Positions 53,889 through 62,150 of a stretch of DNA of 64,000 bases are shown piece after piece. Origin of the DNA: Kineothrix alysoides. Lineage in GTDB: Bacteria > Bacillota > Clostridia > Lachnospirales > Lachnospiraceae. The DNA is taken from positions 1,240,001-1,304,000 of the forward strand of contig NZ_JPNB01000001.1 of assembly GCF_000732725.1 (NCBI RefSeq). Direction: 5' to 3'. The translations under genes and the position numbers were made by a program. A model generated the notes under the pieces. It did not search any database. It was given only the letters and a program-made list of their open reading frames with translations, and was not told the origin of the DNA. Within the stretch, counting starts at the first letter, position 1. Every line of letters starts with the position of its first letter.

Positions 53889-55310
53889 ATGAATTTTCAT
53901 GTTTTGACGCTATTTCCGGAGATGATATCGCAGGGGGGGCAGGCCAGTATTTTGGGGCGTGCTTTGAAGAATGGATGTATTTCTTTGCATCCGGTGGATA
54001 TTAGGGATTATACGGAAAACAAGCATAAGAAGGTGGATGATTATCCATATGGAGGCGGTGCAGGTATGCTTATGCAGGCACAGCCTGTTTATGATACGTA
54101 TTTGTCGGTGAAGGAAGGGATTGAAGCGGAGAAGGTCAGGGTGATTTATTTGACGCCGCAGGGAAGGCGGTTCGACCAGAAGATGGCGAAGGAGCTTTCC
54201 AGGGAGCAGGATCTGATATTTCTTTGCGGGCATTATGAGGGAATCGATGAGCGGGTTCTGGAGGAGATTGTTACAGATTATGTGTCTGTAGGCGATTATG
54301 TGTTGACGGGAGGGGAACTTCCGGCGATGGTGATGATCGATGCGATAGCCAGACTTGTTCCCGGGGTGTTGAATAATGAGACTTCGGCGGATTTCGAGTC
54401 TTTTCATAATGACTTGTTGGAATATCCTCAATATTCCAGGCCGGAGGAATGGAAGGGGAAGCGTGTGCCGTCTGTGCTTTTGTCAGGGAATCATGCGAAA
54501 ATTGAGGCATGGAGGCAGGAGCAGTCTATACTCAGAACGAAGGGAAGGCGGCCGGATCTGTATGAGAAATATGAGGAGAAACGTCGTGTTATCGAACGGC
54601 TGTTAAAGAAGAATAAGTTTTTATATATGGATATGATAGAAAGCCTGCGGCGGGGCAGGGGTGAGCTTGTATATAATGAAACGGGAGGCGTGACGGTATG
54701 GGATGCGGATGCCGATGTTTATATGCTGGCGGCATTTGGAGAGGCTTCGGCAGAAGAAATGGTAAAGGAGTTGCCTTATGAAAGGGGAATGAATCAAATT
54801 GTTGTCCATCAGGAATATTTGCTTAGGAAGGTTGAAGAACGATTTCAGATAGAAGAAATAATTCCTGTCAGGCATGCGGTCTATACGCAGAAGGTTCCTC
54901 TTTTCGTTTCGAAAGAGATAGAGATCAGGCCGCTTGGAATAGAATATTTGGAGGAAGTCATCGAGCATTATCATATGGTTTCTGAGGATTATATAAGGGA
55001 ACAGCTTCTTGGAGGGAAACTGGCAGGGGCTTTTGTAGAAGGAAGGCTGGCAGGGTTTGCAGGAGAGCATAAGGAAGGAAGCTTAGGAATACTGGAGATT
55101 TATGAAGAATATCGACGAAGGGGCTTGGCTGCCTCCTTGGAAGCGTATATGATAAACCGTCATTTGGCAAATGGCTTTACTCCTTATGGGGATGTTTTGA
55201 CAGAGAATGAGGCATCGCTGCGTCTTCAGGAGAAATTAGGGCTTTGCATATCTAAGGATGAGCTGTATTGGGTAATCGTTAATAAAAAATGTAACGAAAA
55301 CCGCGATTGA
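53889..55310 (+). CDS. trmD: tRNA (guanine-37-N1)-methyltransferase fused to a GNAT acetyltransferase domain
   Basis: This protein has 473 residues versus ~240 for normal TrmD. Residues 1-235 form a complete SPOUT methyltransferase: MNFHVLTLFPEM, the PYGGGAGMLMQ loop near 56, and the trefoil knot FLCGHYEGIDERV through SVGDYVLTGGELPA near 115-145. It makes m1G37 in tRNAs. Residues ~250-473 form a GNAT module with IEIRPLGIEYLEEVIEHY near 348 and an acetyl-CoA loop EEYRRRGLAASLEAYM near 400-415. The reading frame is continuous with no stop between them. ATG 53889 is preferred to 53877, which abuts the ribosome site. Substrate of the GNAT part is unknown. Confidence 0.92.
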   Translation: MNFHVLTLFPEMISQGGQASILGRALKNGCISLHPVDIRDYTENKHKKVDDYPYGGGAGMLMQAQPVYDTYLSVKEGIEAEKVRVIYLTPQGRRFDQKMAKELSREQDLIFLCGHYEGIDERVLEEIVTDYVSVGDYVLTGGELPAMVMIDAIARLVPGVLNNETSADFESFHNDLLEYPQYSRPEEWKGKRVPSVLLSGNHAKIEAWRQEQSILRTKGRRPDLYEKYEEKRRVIERLLKKNKFLYMDMIESLRRGRGELVYNETGGVTVWDADADVYMLAAFGEASAEEMVKELPYERGMNQIVVHQEYLLRKVEERFQIEEIIPVRHAVYTQKVPLFVSKEIEIRPLGIEYLEEVIEHYHMVSEDYIREQLLGGKLAGAFVEGRLAGFAGEHKEGSLGILEIYEEYRRRGLAASLEAYMINRHLANGFTPYGDVLTENEASLRLQEKLGLCISKDELYWVIVNKKCNENRD

Positions 55311-55318
55311 GCTGTCTA
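55290..55318 (+). promoter_or_regulatory. Candidate ECF-sigma promoter of the sigma/anti-sigma pair
   Basis: TGTAAC (55290-55295), 17 bp and TGTCTA (55313-55318) resemble ECF promoters of the SigX/SigM kind (TGtAAC-N16/17-CGTC). It lies across the trmD stop and ~60 bp before the sigma gene, so autoregulation is plausible. Confidence 0.5.
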
Positions 55319-55379
55319 ATTATGTAAGAACATATAAACAGTGATTCCGTACCGGGATAAAGTTGAGCAGGATTATGAG

Positions 55380-55895
55380 ATGGAAAACGATATAAGTATT
55401 TTATACAAGGAATATTATAAAGATTTATACGGATATATTTACATGATAACTTTAAATTCCTTTGATACGGAAGACGTTTTACATAATGTGTTTCTAAAGG
55501 CGATGAAGGGGTTGGCAACCTTTAGAGGGGACAGCTCGCTGAAGACATGGCTTTTTACGATTGCCCGAAACGAATGTCTGAGCTATATGGAGAAGAACAA
55601 GAGAGAAGTACAAACGGAAGATATCGATATTTCAATCGGAGTAGGTAATTTTGAGGATAAGCTGGTGCAAAGAGAGTCTGTTCATCGTATCCTTCAGTAT
55701 ATTAGGTCCAAAGAGGAGCCGATCAGGAGCTTGTTGATTTTACGCCTGATTGAAGAACGGTCATTTGTAGAAATCGGCAGGATTCTTGGCAAGACGGATG
55801 TATGGTGCCGGATAAATTTTTTCCGAACAAAGAAGATACTTATAGATTTGCTGGAAAATGATGAAGAAGCGGAGGGTAAGCGGGATGAAGGATGA
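55380..55895 (+). CDS. ECF-type RNA polymerase sigma factor
   Basis: The protein has 171 residues from ATG 55380 (MENDISILYKEYYKDLYGYI); GTG 55341 is an in-frame alternative. Region 2 includes YGYIYMITLNSFDTEDVLHN and FRGDSSLKTWLFTIARN; region 4 includes RLIEERSFVEIGRILGKTDV. The final 11 nt overlap the zinc-finger protein gene, the usual layout of a sigma/anti-sigma pair. Its regulon, beyond possible autoregulation, cannot be read here. Confidence 0.9.
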   Translation: MENDISILYKEYYKDLYGYIYMITLNSFDTEDVLHNVFLKAMKGLATFRGDSSLKTWLFTIARNECLSYMEKNKREVQTEDIDISIGVGNFEDKLVQRESVHRILQYIRSKEEPIRSLLILRLIEERSFVEIGRILGKTDVWCRINFFRTKKILIDLLENDEEAEGKRDEG

Positions 55896-56397
55896 AAAAT
55901 GCGCAATTGTGGAAGAATTGCTTCCGGCGTATATAGAGGCCTTGACTAGTGCACAGGTCAATGATTTTGTAGAGGAGCATTTAAGCACTTGTCAGGCATG
56001 CGGTGAAGTTTACCGGAAGATGCAGGCGGATATTCGAATTGTTCCCGCTTCACATAAACCGGATAAAAAAATTCTGTGGTACTTAAACGGCGCCAGAGTA
56101 TGGTATTTGCTCTGTCCGCTGCTCGCGTTTATCTTTACTTTTTATGGGTGGAAAACGGCTTTTCATATATATGAAGGGCTGTTAGGGCTGATTTGTGCTG
56201 TTTTTTTCGCTTCTGAATTTTTTCATAGAGGCACGTGGTGGGATGAGGAATGTGTGGATTTGCAGGAGGAAGCAAGAGAAGGTGCGAAAAAGAAATGGGG
56301 AGGTTTTTATGTAAGGCCTCTTTTTTGGGGAATTCCTGCACTTTTTGTAATCGTAGTGGCACAGTTACCGCTAATCGTTGAATATATTATGGGATAA
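55885..56397 (+). CDS. Anti-sigma factor, zf-HC2 membrane protein
   Basis: This 170-residue protein starts at ATG 55885 after GGAGGG. The zinc motif is HLSTCQAC (about 32-39) in the HxxxCxxC form. Two or three hydrophobic segments follow (~76-96, ~100-118, ~148-168). It should hold the upstream sigma factor at the membrane until a signal arrives. It is the same type as the orphan at 1478-1801 but larger. Confidence 0.85.
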   Translation: MKDEKCAIVEELLPAYIEALTSAQVNDFVEEHLSTCQACGEVYRKMQADIRIVPASHKPDKKILWYLNGARVWYLLCPLLAFIFTFYGWKTAFHIYEGLLGLICAVFFASEFFHRGTWWDEECVDLQEEAREGAKKKWGGFYVRPLFWGIPALFVIVVAQLPLIVEYIMG

Positions 56398-56428
56398 CGA
56401 TAACAAAAAGACTTTTGCTTTTACATAT

Positions 56429-56516
56429 TTGAGTAGAAATAAAGGGATATATATGTTAAAATAAAAACACTGTAAGATTTTAGTGCTCTACAACAGTAAA
56501 AGAGAGTAGAACACGC
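56429..56516 (+). promoter_or_regulatory. Candidate promoter and leader hairpin of iorA
   Basis: TTGAGT (56429-56434), 17 bp and TATGTT (56452-56457) form a possible promoter. GTGCTCTAC and GTAGAACAC form an imperfect stem at about 56484-56516 in the leader. I see no T-box or riboswitch core. Confidence 0.4.
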
Positions 56517-56573
56517 AGTCTATGACGAATAGGGGAAGAAAAGATAAGAGAAGCGAGGAAGGAAGAACAGCAA

Positions 56574-58313
56574 ATGGCAGAGAAAAAAATCATGTTAGGA
56601 AATGAGGCAATTGCCAGAGGAGCATATGAGGCGGGTGTGAAGGTGTCTGCAGCTTATCCGGGAACGCCGAGTACGGAAATCAGTGAGAACATCGTGAACT
56701 ACGATGAAATATATGCTGAATGGTCTCCGAACGAGAAAGTCGCGATGGAGGTGGCAATAGGAGCTTCTATCAGCGGCGTGCGCGCCATGGCATCTATGAA
56801 GCACGTAGGTGTGAACGTAGCCAGCGACCCGCTGTATACTGCTGCTTACAGCGGCGTGAACGGAGGTCTCGTTCTCGTAGCCGCCGACGATCCGGGACTA
56901 TATAGTTCGCAGAACGAACAGGATACGCGATGCGTGGCGAGAGCTGCGCAAGTGCCGGTGCTGGAGCCTTCCGACAGCCAGGAAGCGAAGGATTTCGTGA
57001 AATTCGCTTTTGAAATGAGTGAAAAATATGATACGCCGGTAATTGTAAGAACAACGACCAGATTAGCTCATTCTCAGGGAATGGTTACCCTGGAGGAGAG
57101 AAGCGATGTGCCGGATAAAGAATATGAAAGAAATATAAGCAAGTTCGTCATGATGCCCGGAATGGCAAAAGCAAGACACATCATCGTGGAACAGCGTATG
57201 GACGCTATCGCGGAGGAGGGCTGTACCTTTCCGATAAACAGCGTGGAAATGGGGGACACCTCCGTAGGTTTCATTACCAGCGGCATTCCTTATCAATACG
57301 TAAAGGAAGTGTGTCCCGAAGCCTCCGTACTAAAGCTGGGCTTAGTGCATCCCCTTCCCCGTAAATTGATTGAAGAGTTCGCCTCTAAGGTGGATAAATT
57401 ATACATATTTGAAGAACTGGAGCCGGTCATTGAGGAACAGGTAAAATCATGGGGAATCGAGGCCATAGGCAAGGAAGTCTTCACCAAGCAGGGCGAATAT
57501 AGCTCGAATATGCTGCGTCGTGTTGTTCTTTCAAATAAAGGGGAAGAAATGAAGCCGGAGCAGGTTCCGGCGCGTCCTCCTATTCTCTGTCCGGGCTGCC
57601 CGCACAGAAGTGTATTTTCCGTTATGAAGAAATTAAAGCTTCACGGAGCGGGAGACATCGGATGCTATACCCTTGGAGCAGTGGCTCCTCTTAGTGTTAT
57701 CGACACGACGATTTGTATGGGGGCGAGCATTTCCTCCCTTCATGGAATGGAAAAGGCGAGAGGCAAAGACTATGTGAAGAATTGGGTAGCAGTTATCGGA
57801 GATTCCACCTTTATGCACACCGGAATCAATTCCCTGATGAACATGGTTTATAATCAGGGTACGGGAACGGTTTTGATCCTGGACAATTCCACCACCGGAA
57901 TGACAGGACATCAGGACCATGCGGCTACCGGTAAGACATTGAAGGGCGAGACAGTTTCTTCTATTAATATCTATCATTTGTGCAAGGCCATGGGAATCGA
58001 ACATGTGAGAGAAATCAACGCCTTCGATCTTCCCGGCCTGGAAAAGACTCTTAAGGAAGAGACTGCAAGGGATGAAATCTCGGTGATCATAACCAAGTCC
58101 CCCTGTGTGCTGTTAAAGGGCAATGTATTTCCTGATAAATGTGTGCCTTTGCCGGAGAAATGTAAAAAATGCGGAGCATGCCTGAAACCGGGCTGCCCGG
58201 CTCTTACGAAAAATGAAGACGGCACCATTTCCATCGATGCAACGATGTGCAACGGCTGTGGCTTATGTATGCAGCTTTGCCCCTTCGGAGCAATTGAGAA
58301 GCAGGCGAAATAG
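56574..58313 (+). CDS. iorA: Indolepyruvate:ferredoxin oxidoreductase, alpha subunit
   Basis: This 579-residue thiamine-diphosphate enzyme oxidatively decarboxylates aryl pyruvates to aryl-acetyl-CoA with ferredoxin. It has an N-terminal pyrimidine-type domain (GNEAIARGAYEAGV, AAYPGTPSTEISEN), the CPGCPHRSVF motif near 342, the TPP segment GDSTFMHTGINSL near 413, and two C-terminal 4Fe-4S clusters (CKKCGACLKPGCP and CNGCGLCMQLCP). iorB and a phenylacetate-CoA-ligase gene follow, a common set for aromatic amino acid fermentation. Confidence 0.95.
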   Translation: MAEKKIMLGNEAIARGAYEAGVKVSAAYPGTPSTEISENIVNYDEIYAEWSPNEKVAMEVAIGASISGVRAMASMKHVGVNVASDPLYTAAYSGVNGGLVLVAADDPGLYSSQNEQDTRCVARAAQVPVLEPSDSQEAKDFVKFAFEMSEKYDTPVIVRTTTRLAHSQGMVTLEERSDVPDKEYERNISKFVMMPGMAKARHIIVEQRMDAIAEEGCTFPINSVEMGDTSVGFITSGIPYQYVKEVCPEASVLKLGLVHPLPRKLIEEFASKVDKLYIFEELEPVIEEQVKSWGIEAIGKEVFTKQGEYSSNMLRRVVLSNKGEEMKPEQVPARPPILCPGCPHRSVFSVMKKLKLHGAGDIGCYTLGAVAPLSVIDTTICMGASISSLHGMEKARGKDYVKNWVAVIGDSTFMHTGINSLMNMVYNQGTGTVLILDNSTTGMTGHQDHAATGKTLKGETVSSINIYHLCKAMGIEHVREINAFDLPGLEKTLKEETARDEISVIITKSPCVLLKGNVFPDKCVPLPEKCKKCGACLKPGCPALTKNEDGTISIDATMCNGCGLCMQLCPFGAIEKQAK

Positions 58314-58329
58314 AGAGGAGAGGACTAAA

Positions 58330-58899
58330 ATGATGACAAAAAGTATTATGATAGTAGGTGTAGGCGGACAAGGGACTCTTCTGACCAGCCGTATTCTCGG
58401 AGGAATTATTCAGGAAGCGGGATATGATGTAAAGTTATCGGAGGTACACGGAATGGCGCAGAGAGGCGGCAGCGTTGTAACCTTTGTAAGATATGGGGAA
58501 AAGGTGTGGGAGCCTATCGTAGAGGAAGGACAGGCGGATGTCCTGATCGCGTTTGAACGCCTGGAAGCTCTTCGGTATGTACACTTTTTAAAAAAGGACG
58601 GAGTGTTGATTGTCAACGACTGGAGAATCGATCCGATCACTGTCGTTACAGGAGCGGCTCAGTATCCGAAAGATATTATTGAAAACTTGAGCAAGGACCA
58701 CAAGGTGTATACGGTAAACGCGATGGAGGAAGCGATAAAGCTGGGTAATTCTAAAGCTTTTAACGTAATTGTGCTGGGACTTGCGGCAAAGCATATGGAA
58801 TTCGCGATGGAGGACTGGCTTAAGGTAATTGAGAGAACAGTGCCGCCTAAGACGGTGGAAATTAACGAAAAGGCGTTTTTGATCGGATACGAAGGGTAG
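58330..58899 (+). CDS. iorB: Indolepyruvate:ferredoxin oxidoreductase, beta subunit
   Basis: The protein has 189 residues from ATG 58330 (GAGAGGAG upstream). It is the gamma-type domain of 2-oxoacid oxidoreductases: [20 protein letters not shown] near 6 and [20 protein letters not shown] near 40. It completes IorA. It lies 16 bp after iorA. Confidence 0.95.
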   Translation: MMTKSIMIVGVGGQGTLLTSRILGGIIQEAGYDVKLSEVHGMAQRGGSVVTFVRYGEKVWEPIVEEGQADVLIAFERLEALRYVHFLKKDGVLIVNDWRIDPITVVTGAAQYPKDIIENLSKDHKVYTVNAMEEAIKLGNSKAFNVIVLGLAAKHMEFAMEDWLKVIERTVPPKTVEINEKAFLIGYEG

Positions 58900-58933
58900 C
58901 ATAATAAATATACGATGGGAGAGGGCGGACAAG

Positions 58934-60232
58934 ATGATTTGGAATGAAGCGAAAGAATGTATGAGCAGGGATGAAAAAATCGTTCTTCAGGGGGCGAGGC
59001 TGGTAAAGACGGTAGACAGGGTATATCACAGCGTGCCGTTTTACAGGAGAAAGATGCAGAATATCGGCATTGAACCGGGAGATATCAGGGGAATTGAGGA
59101 CTTGGAGAGGCTTCCGTTTACGACGAAGGCGGACTTGCGGGAGAATTATCCCTTCGGGCTGTTTGCGGTTCCTCAGTCAGAAATTATCAGAATTCATGCG
59201 TCCAGCGGAACCACTGGAAAAGCAACAGTAGTAGGGTATACGAGAAAGGACTTGGATATTTGGAGCGAATGCGTGGCGAGGGCGTTTACGATGGCGGGAG
59301 TATCTAAGGATGACATTATTCAGGTGGCTTACGGCTACGGACTTTTTACAGGCGGATTGGGTGCTCATAACGGTGCTGAAAAATTGGGAGCCACGGTAGT
59401 TCCAATGTCCACCGGCAATACGAAGAAGCTGACGACGATGATGGTCGACTTCGGCGCTACGGCAATCGCCTGCACCCCCTCTTATCTTCTCCATATCGCG
59501 GAGACGCTGGAGGAGAACGGCGAAATCGATATGATCAAGCTAAAGGTTGCCATCTGCGGTGCAGAGCCGTGGACGGAAAATATGCGTAAGCAGATAGAAG
59601 CGAAGCTGAATATCCACGCGCACGACATTTATGGGTTGTCGGAAATCATGGGGCCGGGAGTGGCTTGTGACTGTGAATACCATAAAGGCCTCCACGTATA
59701 TGATGATCATTTTCTTCCCGAGGTCATTGATCCGGATACGCTTTCGGCCGTAGCGGAGGACGAGCTGGGAGAGCTGGTGTTTACTACGATTACGAAGGAA
59801 GGAATTCCTCTTTTAAGATATCGGACCAGAGATTTGACGAGCATAAGCTATGAAACCTGCGAATGCGGAAGAACACTGCCGCGCATCAGCCGGTTCAAAG
59901 GACGCTCCGACGATATGCTGATCATCCGCGGAGTGAACGTTTTCCCCTCTCAGGTAGAAGCGGCTCTTTTAGAGATGGGAGAGACCAGCCCGCACTATAT
60001 GATGATTGTGGACAGGGCGAACAATCTGGATACTTTAGAGGTTCAGGTAGAGGTAAACGAAAGATTCTTCTCGGATGAAATCAAGGAGCTTGAGAAGCTG
60101 ACGAAGAGGATAGAGCATTCACTTCAGCAGGCGCTTGGTATCGCAGCAAAAGTGAAACTGGTGGAGCCTAAGAGCATCGAAAGAAGTATGGGAAAAGCAG
60201 TACGTGTCATAGATAAAAGGAAGCTGGTATAA
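58934..60232 (+). CDS. paaK: Phenylacetate-CoA ligase-like AMP-forming enzyme
   Basis: This 432-residue adenylate-forming ligase has the P-loop [16 protein letters not shown] near 92, a [18 protein letters not shown] motif near 236, and [18 protein letters not shown] near 322. It joins CoA to aryl acetates; beside iorAB it may run in reverse to make ATP from aryl-acetyl-CoA, an inference from context. Length is normal for PaaK. Confidence 0.9.
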   Translation: MIWNEAKECMSRDEKIVLQGARLVKTVDRVYHSVPFYRRKMQNIGIEPGDIRGIEDLERLPFTTKADLRENYPFGLFAVPQSEIIRIHASSGTTGKATVVGYTRKDLDIWSECVARAFTMAGVSKDDIIQVAYGYGLFTGGLGAHNGAEKLGATVVPMSTGNTKKLTTMMVDFGATAIACTPSYLLHIAETLEENGEIDMIKLKVAICGAEPWTENMRKQIEAKLNIHAHDIYGLSEIMGPGVACDCEYHKGLHVYDDHFLPEVIDPDTLSAVAEDELGELVFTTITKEGIPLLRYRTRDLTSISYETCECGRTLPRISRFKGRSDDMLIIRGVNVFPSQVEAALLEMGETSPHYMMIVDRANNLDTLEVQVEVNERFFSDEIKELEKLTKRIEHSLQQALGIAAKVKLVEPKSIERSMGKAVRVIDKRKLV

Positions 60233-60271
60233 AGTTTTTCAGGCGGCATGGACGCAGATTGGAGGGGTTTT

Positions 60272-60706
60272 ATGTTTATTAAGCAATTGTCGGTTTTTTT
60301 GGAAAACAGAGAGGGGCGTCTGGAGGATGTGCTTCAAGTGCTCAGGGACAATGAAGTGAATATTGTATCCTTAAGCCTTGCGGATACGGAAAAGTTCGGT
60401 ATGCTCCGTCTGTTGGTGAGCAATCCGGAGGCAGCCCACAATGCCTTGAAGAGGAACGGTTTTTCCTCCAAGCTTACGGATGTGCTGGCTATCAGGATTT
60501 CTCATCGCATAGGCATGCTTCAGGAGTTGTTAGAGCCTATTTGCGATGCGCATATCAATATCGAATACATGTATGCGTTGTCCACGGGGAATGATGATGC
60601 ATCTATGGTTCTAAAGACCTCGGACCTGGAGTTCGCAGAAAAAACTTTGCGCGCGAAAGGGGTAGAAATCATAGCTCCGGAAGAAATTATTGATATGCAG
60701 TCGTGA
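60272..60706 (+). CDS. Tandem ACT-domain protein
   Basis: The protein has 144 residues from ATG 60272 (GGAGGGG upstream; an in-frame ATG at 60248 precedes the ribosome site). Two ACT repeats: LSVFLENREGRLEDVLQVL at ~5-24 and AIRISHRIGMLQELLEPI at ~75-93. Such proteins accompany iorAB-paaK in many anaerobes and probably sense an aromatic amino acid. No enzyme or DNA-binding domain is present. Confidence 0.88.
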   Translation: MFIKQLSVFLENREGRLEDVLQVLRDNEVNIVSLSLADTEKFGMLRLLVSNPEAAHNALKRNGFSSKLTDVLAIRISHRIGMLQELLEPICDAHINIEYMYALSTGNDDASMVLKTSDLEFAEKTLRAKGVEIIAPEEIIDMQS

Positions 60707-60923
60707 AATGTTCCTATTCACTACGTTCTCAGTAGCGTATATATATAGTAACTCTTGGTTGGAAAATAGGGAAAAAATAGCTTGCATTTTATATGTGGTT
60801 ATGCTAAAGTATTCATGTTGCGAAAATGGGATGGTCCTCTGTTATCATAGCCGCTTGAATTGTGGCTTTGCAAAGCACAGCTTTGTGTGTATTAAGAACA
60901 TCTAAATAATAAGGAGGCACACG
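60707..60923 (+). promoter_or_regulatory. rplS leader region, possible L19 leader
   Basis: There is no convincing gene. A degenerate copy of the 38054/61379 palindrome (CTATTCACTACG ... CAGTAG) lies at about 60714-60735. A weak promoter TTGCAT (60782-60787), 17 bp, TAAAGT is possible. GCTTTGCAAAGC with a following CACAGCTTTGTG forms small stems near 60867-60892, which could be an L19 autoregulatory leader; the match is not proven. Confidence 0.35.
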
Positions 60924-61271
60924 ATGAGTAATATTATTAGAGAAATCGAAGCGGAACAGTTAAAAGAATCCGTATCAAAGTTTAACGTAGGCGATACGGT
61001 AAAAGTATACGGTAAAATCAAAGAGGGTAACCGTGAGAGAATTCAGATTTTCGAAGGTACCGTTTTGAAGATGCAGGGTGGAAGCAACAGAGCTACCTTC
61101 ACAGTAAGAAAAAATTCCAACGGTATCGGCGTTGAGAAGACTTGGCCTTTACATTCTCCTAACGTAGAAAAGGTAGAAGTAGTAAGAAGAGGTAAAGTAA
61201 GAAGAGCAAAACTGAACTACTTGAGAGACCGAGTAGGTAAGAAAGCAAAAGTAAAAGAATTAGTAAAATAA
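60924..61271 (+). CDS. rplS: 50S ribosomal protein L19
   Basis: This 115-residue protein has the L19 marks [20 protein letters not shown] near 20 and [10 protein letters not shown], and ends in [18 protein letters not shown]. Codon choice differs from neighbours (AGA, GTA, AAA), as usual for abundant proteins. Classical order places it right after trmD; here 5.6 kb intervene. Confidence 0.96.
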   Translation: MSNIIREIEAEQLKESVSKFNVGDTVKVYGKIKEGNRERIQIFEGTVLKMQGGSNRATFTVRKNSNGIGVEKTWPLHSPNVEKVEVVRRGKVRRAKLNYLRDRVGKKAKVKELVK

Positions 61272-61272
61272 T

Positions 61273-61405
61273 GTGACTGTTCACACAGTAGCTTAACACT
61301 TGCTGTTAAGCTGCGTAAGAACGTGATGCAAGAGATGGTTTCTGCTTCGCGAAGCGAATTTAAATGCAGAAATCATGCGTTACTGTGAACGGAGTGAACA
61401 GTAAC
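61273..61405. repeat. Composite palindromic element after rplS
   Basis: The outer arms GTGACTGTTCAC (61273-61284) and GTGAACAGTAAC (61394-61405) match in 11 of 12 pairs. Inside are AGCTTAACA/TGTTAAGCT (61290-61312) and GATGGTTTCTGC (61334-61345) pairing with GCAGAAATCAT, with CTTCGCGAAG at its tip. The last 27 bp (61379-61405) are the exact reverse complement of the repeat after ackA. Confidence 0.75.
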
Positions 61406-61424
61406 AAAATAATGACGATGTAAT

Positions 61425-61467
61425 AAAGAGCAATTATCAGCGTGTAATTGCTCTTTGTTGTTTTTTA
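61425..61467 (+). terminator. Terminator after rplS
   Basis: AAAGAGCAATTA (61425-61436) pairs with TAATTGCTCTTT (61445-61456), followed by GTTGTTTTTT. Its right arm overlaps the -35 of the next promoter. Confidence 0.88.
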
Positions 61468-61476
61468 TTGTATACT
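61448..61476 (+). promoter_or_regulatory. Promoter of the first lepB gene, overlapping the terminator
   Basis: TTGCTC (61448-61453), 17 bp and TATACT (61471-61476). The -35 lies in the right arm of the rplS terminator, as at 50396-50444. Confidence 0.6.
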
Positions 61477-61537
61477 AATCATAGGTATTACAATTAGCGA
61501 AGCGTTTTATTTTGACATAATGAACGGGAACAAGAAG

Positions 61538-62119
61538 ATGAGAAGAAGCAAGGGTCTTAGCTTTTATGAGAAAAAGAAGCGGATAAGCCTCCATGTAGTG
61601 AGGGAAATTTTCGGCATGGTGTTCGGCACCTTTGCCGCTATTTTGCTTGCCGCCGTTTTTGTGTTCAGCGTGGGAATGAGGACCAATGTCATCGGAGTAT
61701 CTATGGAGCCGACGTTGTATAACGGACAGCAGATACTGATTAACCGCTTCGGTTATAAACTGACCTCTCCGAAGAAGGGAGATGTCATCGTGTTCCTTCC
61801 CAACGGCAATCAAAACGCCCATTATTACATAAAGCGTGTAGTAGCGCTGCCGGGTGAGACGGTTCAGATCATCGACGGACAGCTTTATGTGGACGGAGTT
61901 CCCGAGGACAACGAGACATACGATAAAATGGAGGATGCGGGGATTGCGGAAAATGAAATCATTTTAAAAAATGATGAATACTTCGTTTTGGGCGATAACA
62001 GAAATATAAGCGAGGACAGCCGTTCGGGCAATATAGGCCCGGTGAATAGAGATACCATCTATGGGAAAGCATGGTTTCATATGAGGGCAGAGAACGATGG
62101 AATGGGGCTTATACAATAA
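61538..62119 (+). CDS. lepB: Signal peptidase I (first copy)
   Basis: The protein has 193 residues from ATG 61538 (GGGAA upstream); ATG 61520 is possible but lacks a ribosome site. A basic start is followed by one helix (~25-45), then the catalytic Ser in GVSMEPTL near 55 and the Lys in YYIKRVVALPGE near 96, with GDNRNISEDSRSGNIG near 150. It cleaves signal peptides at the outer membrane face. It lies in the rplS-rbgA position typical of lepB. Confidence 0.92.
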   Translation: MRRSKGLSFYEKKKRISLHVVREIFGMVFGTFAAILLAAVFVFSVGMRTNVIGVSMEPTLYNGQQILINRFGYKLTSPKKGDVIVFLPNGNQNAHYYIKRVVALPGETVQIIDGQLYVDGVPEDNETYDKMEDAGIAENEIILKNDEYFVLGDNRNISEDSRSGNIGPVNRDTIYGKAWFHMRAENDGMGLIQ

Positions 62120-62150
62120 TAGTTTAAAATAAAATTAGGAGTTATAGAAT

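Noticed and set aside
60690-60905. 71-codon plus-strand frame before rplS
   Set aside because: Overlaps the previous gene and lies in the rplS leader; composition is not protein-like.
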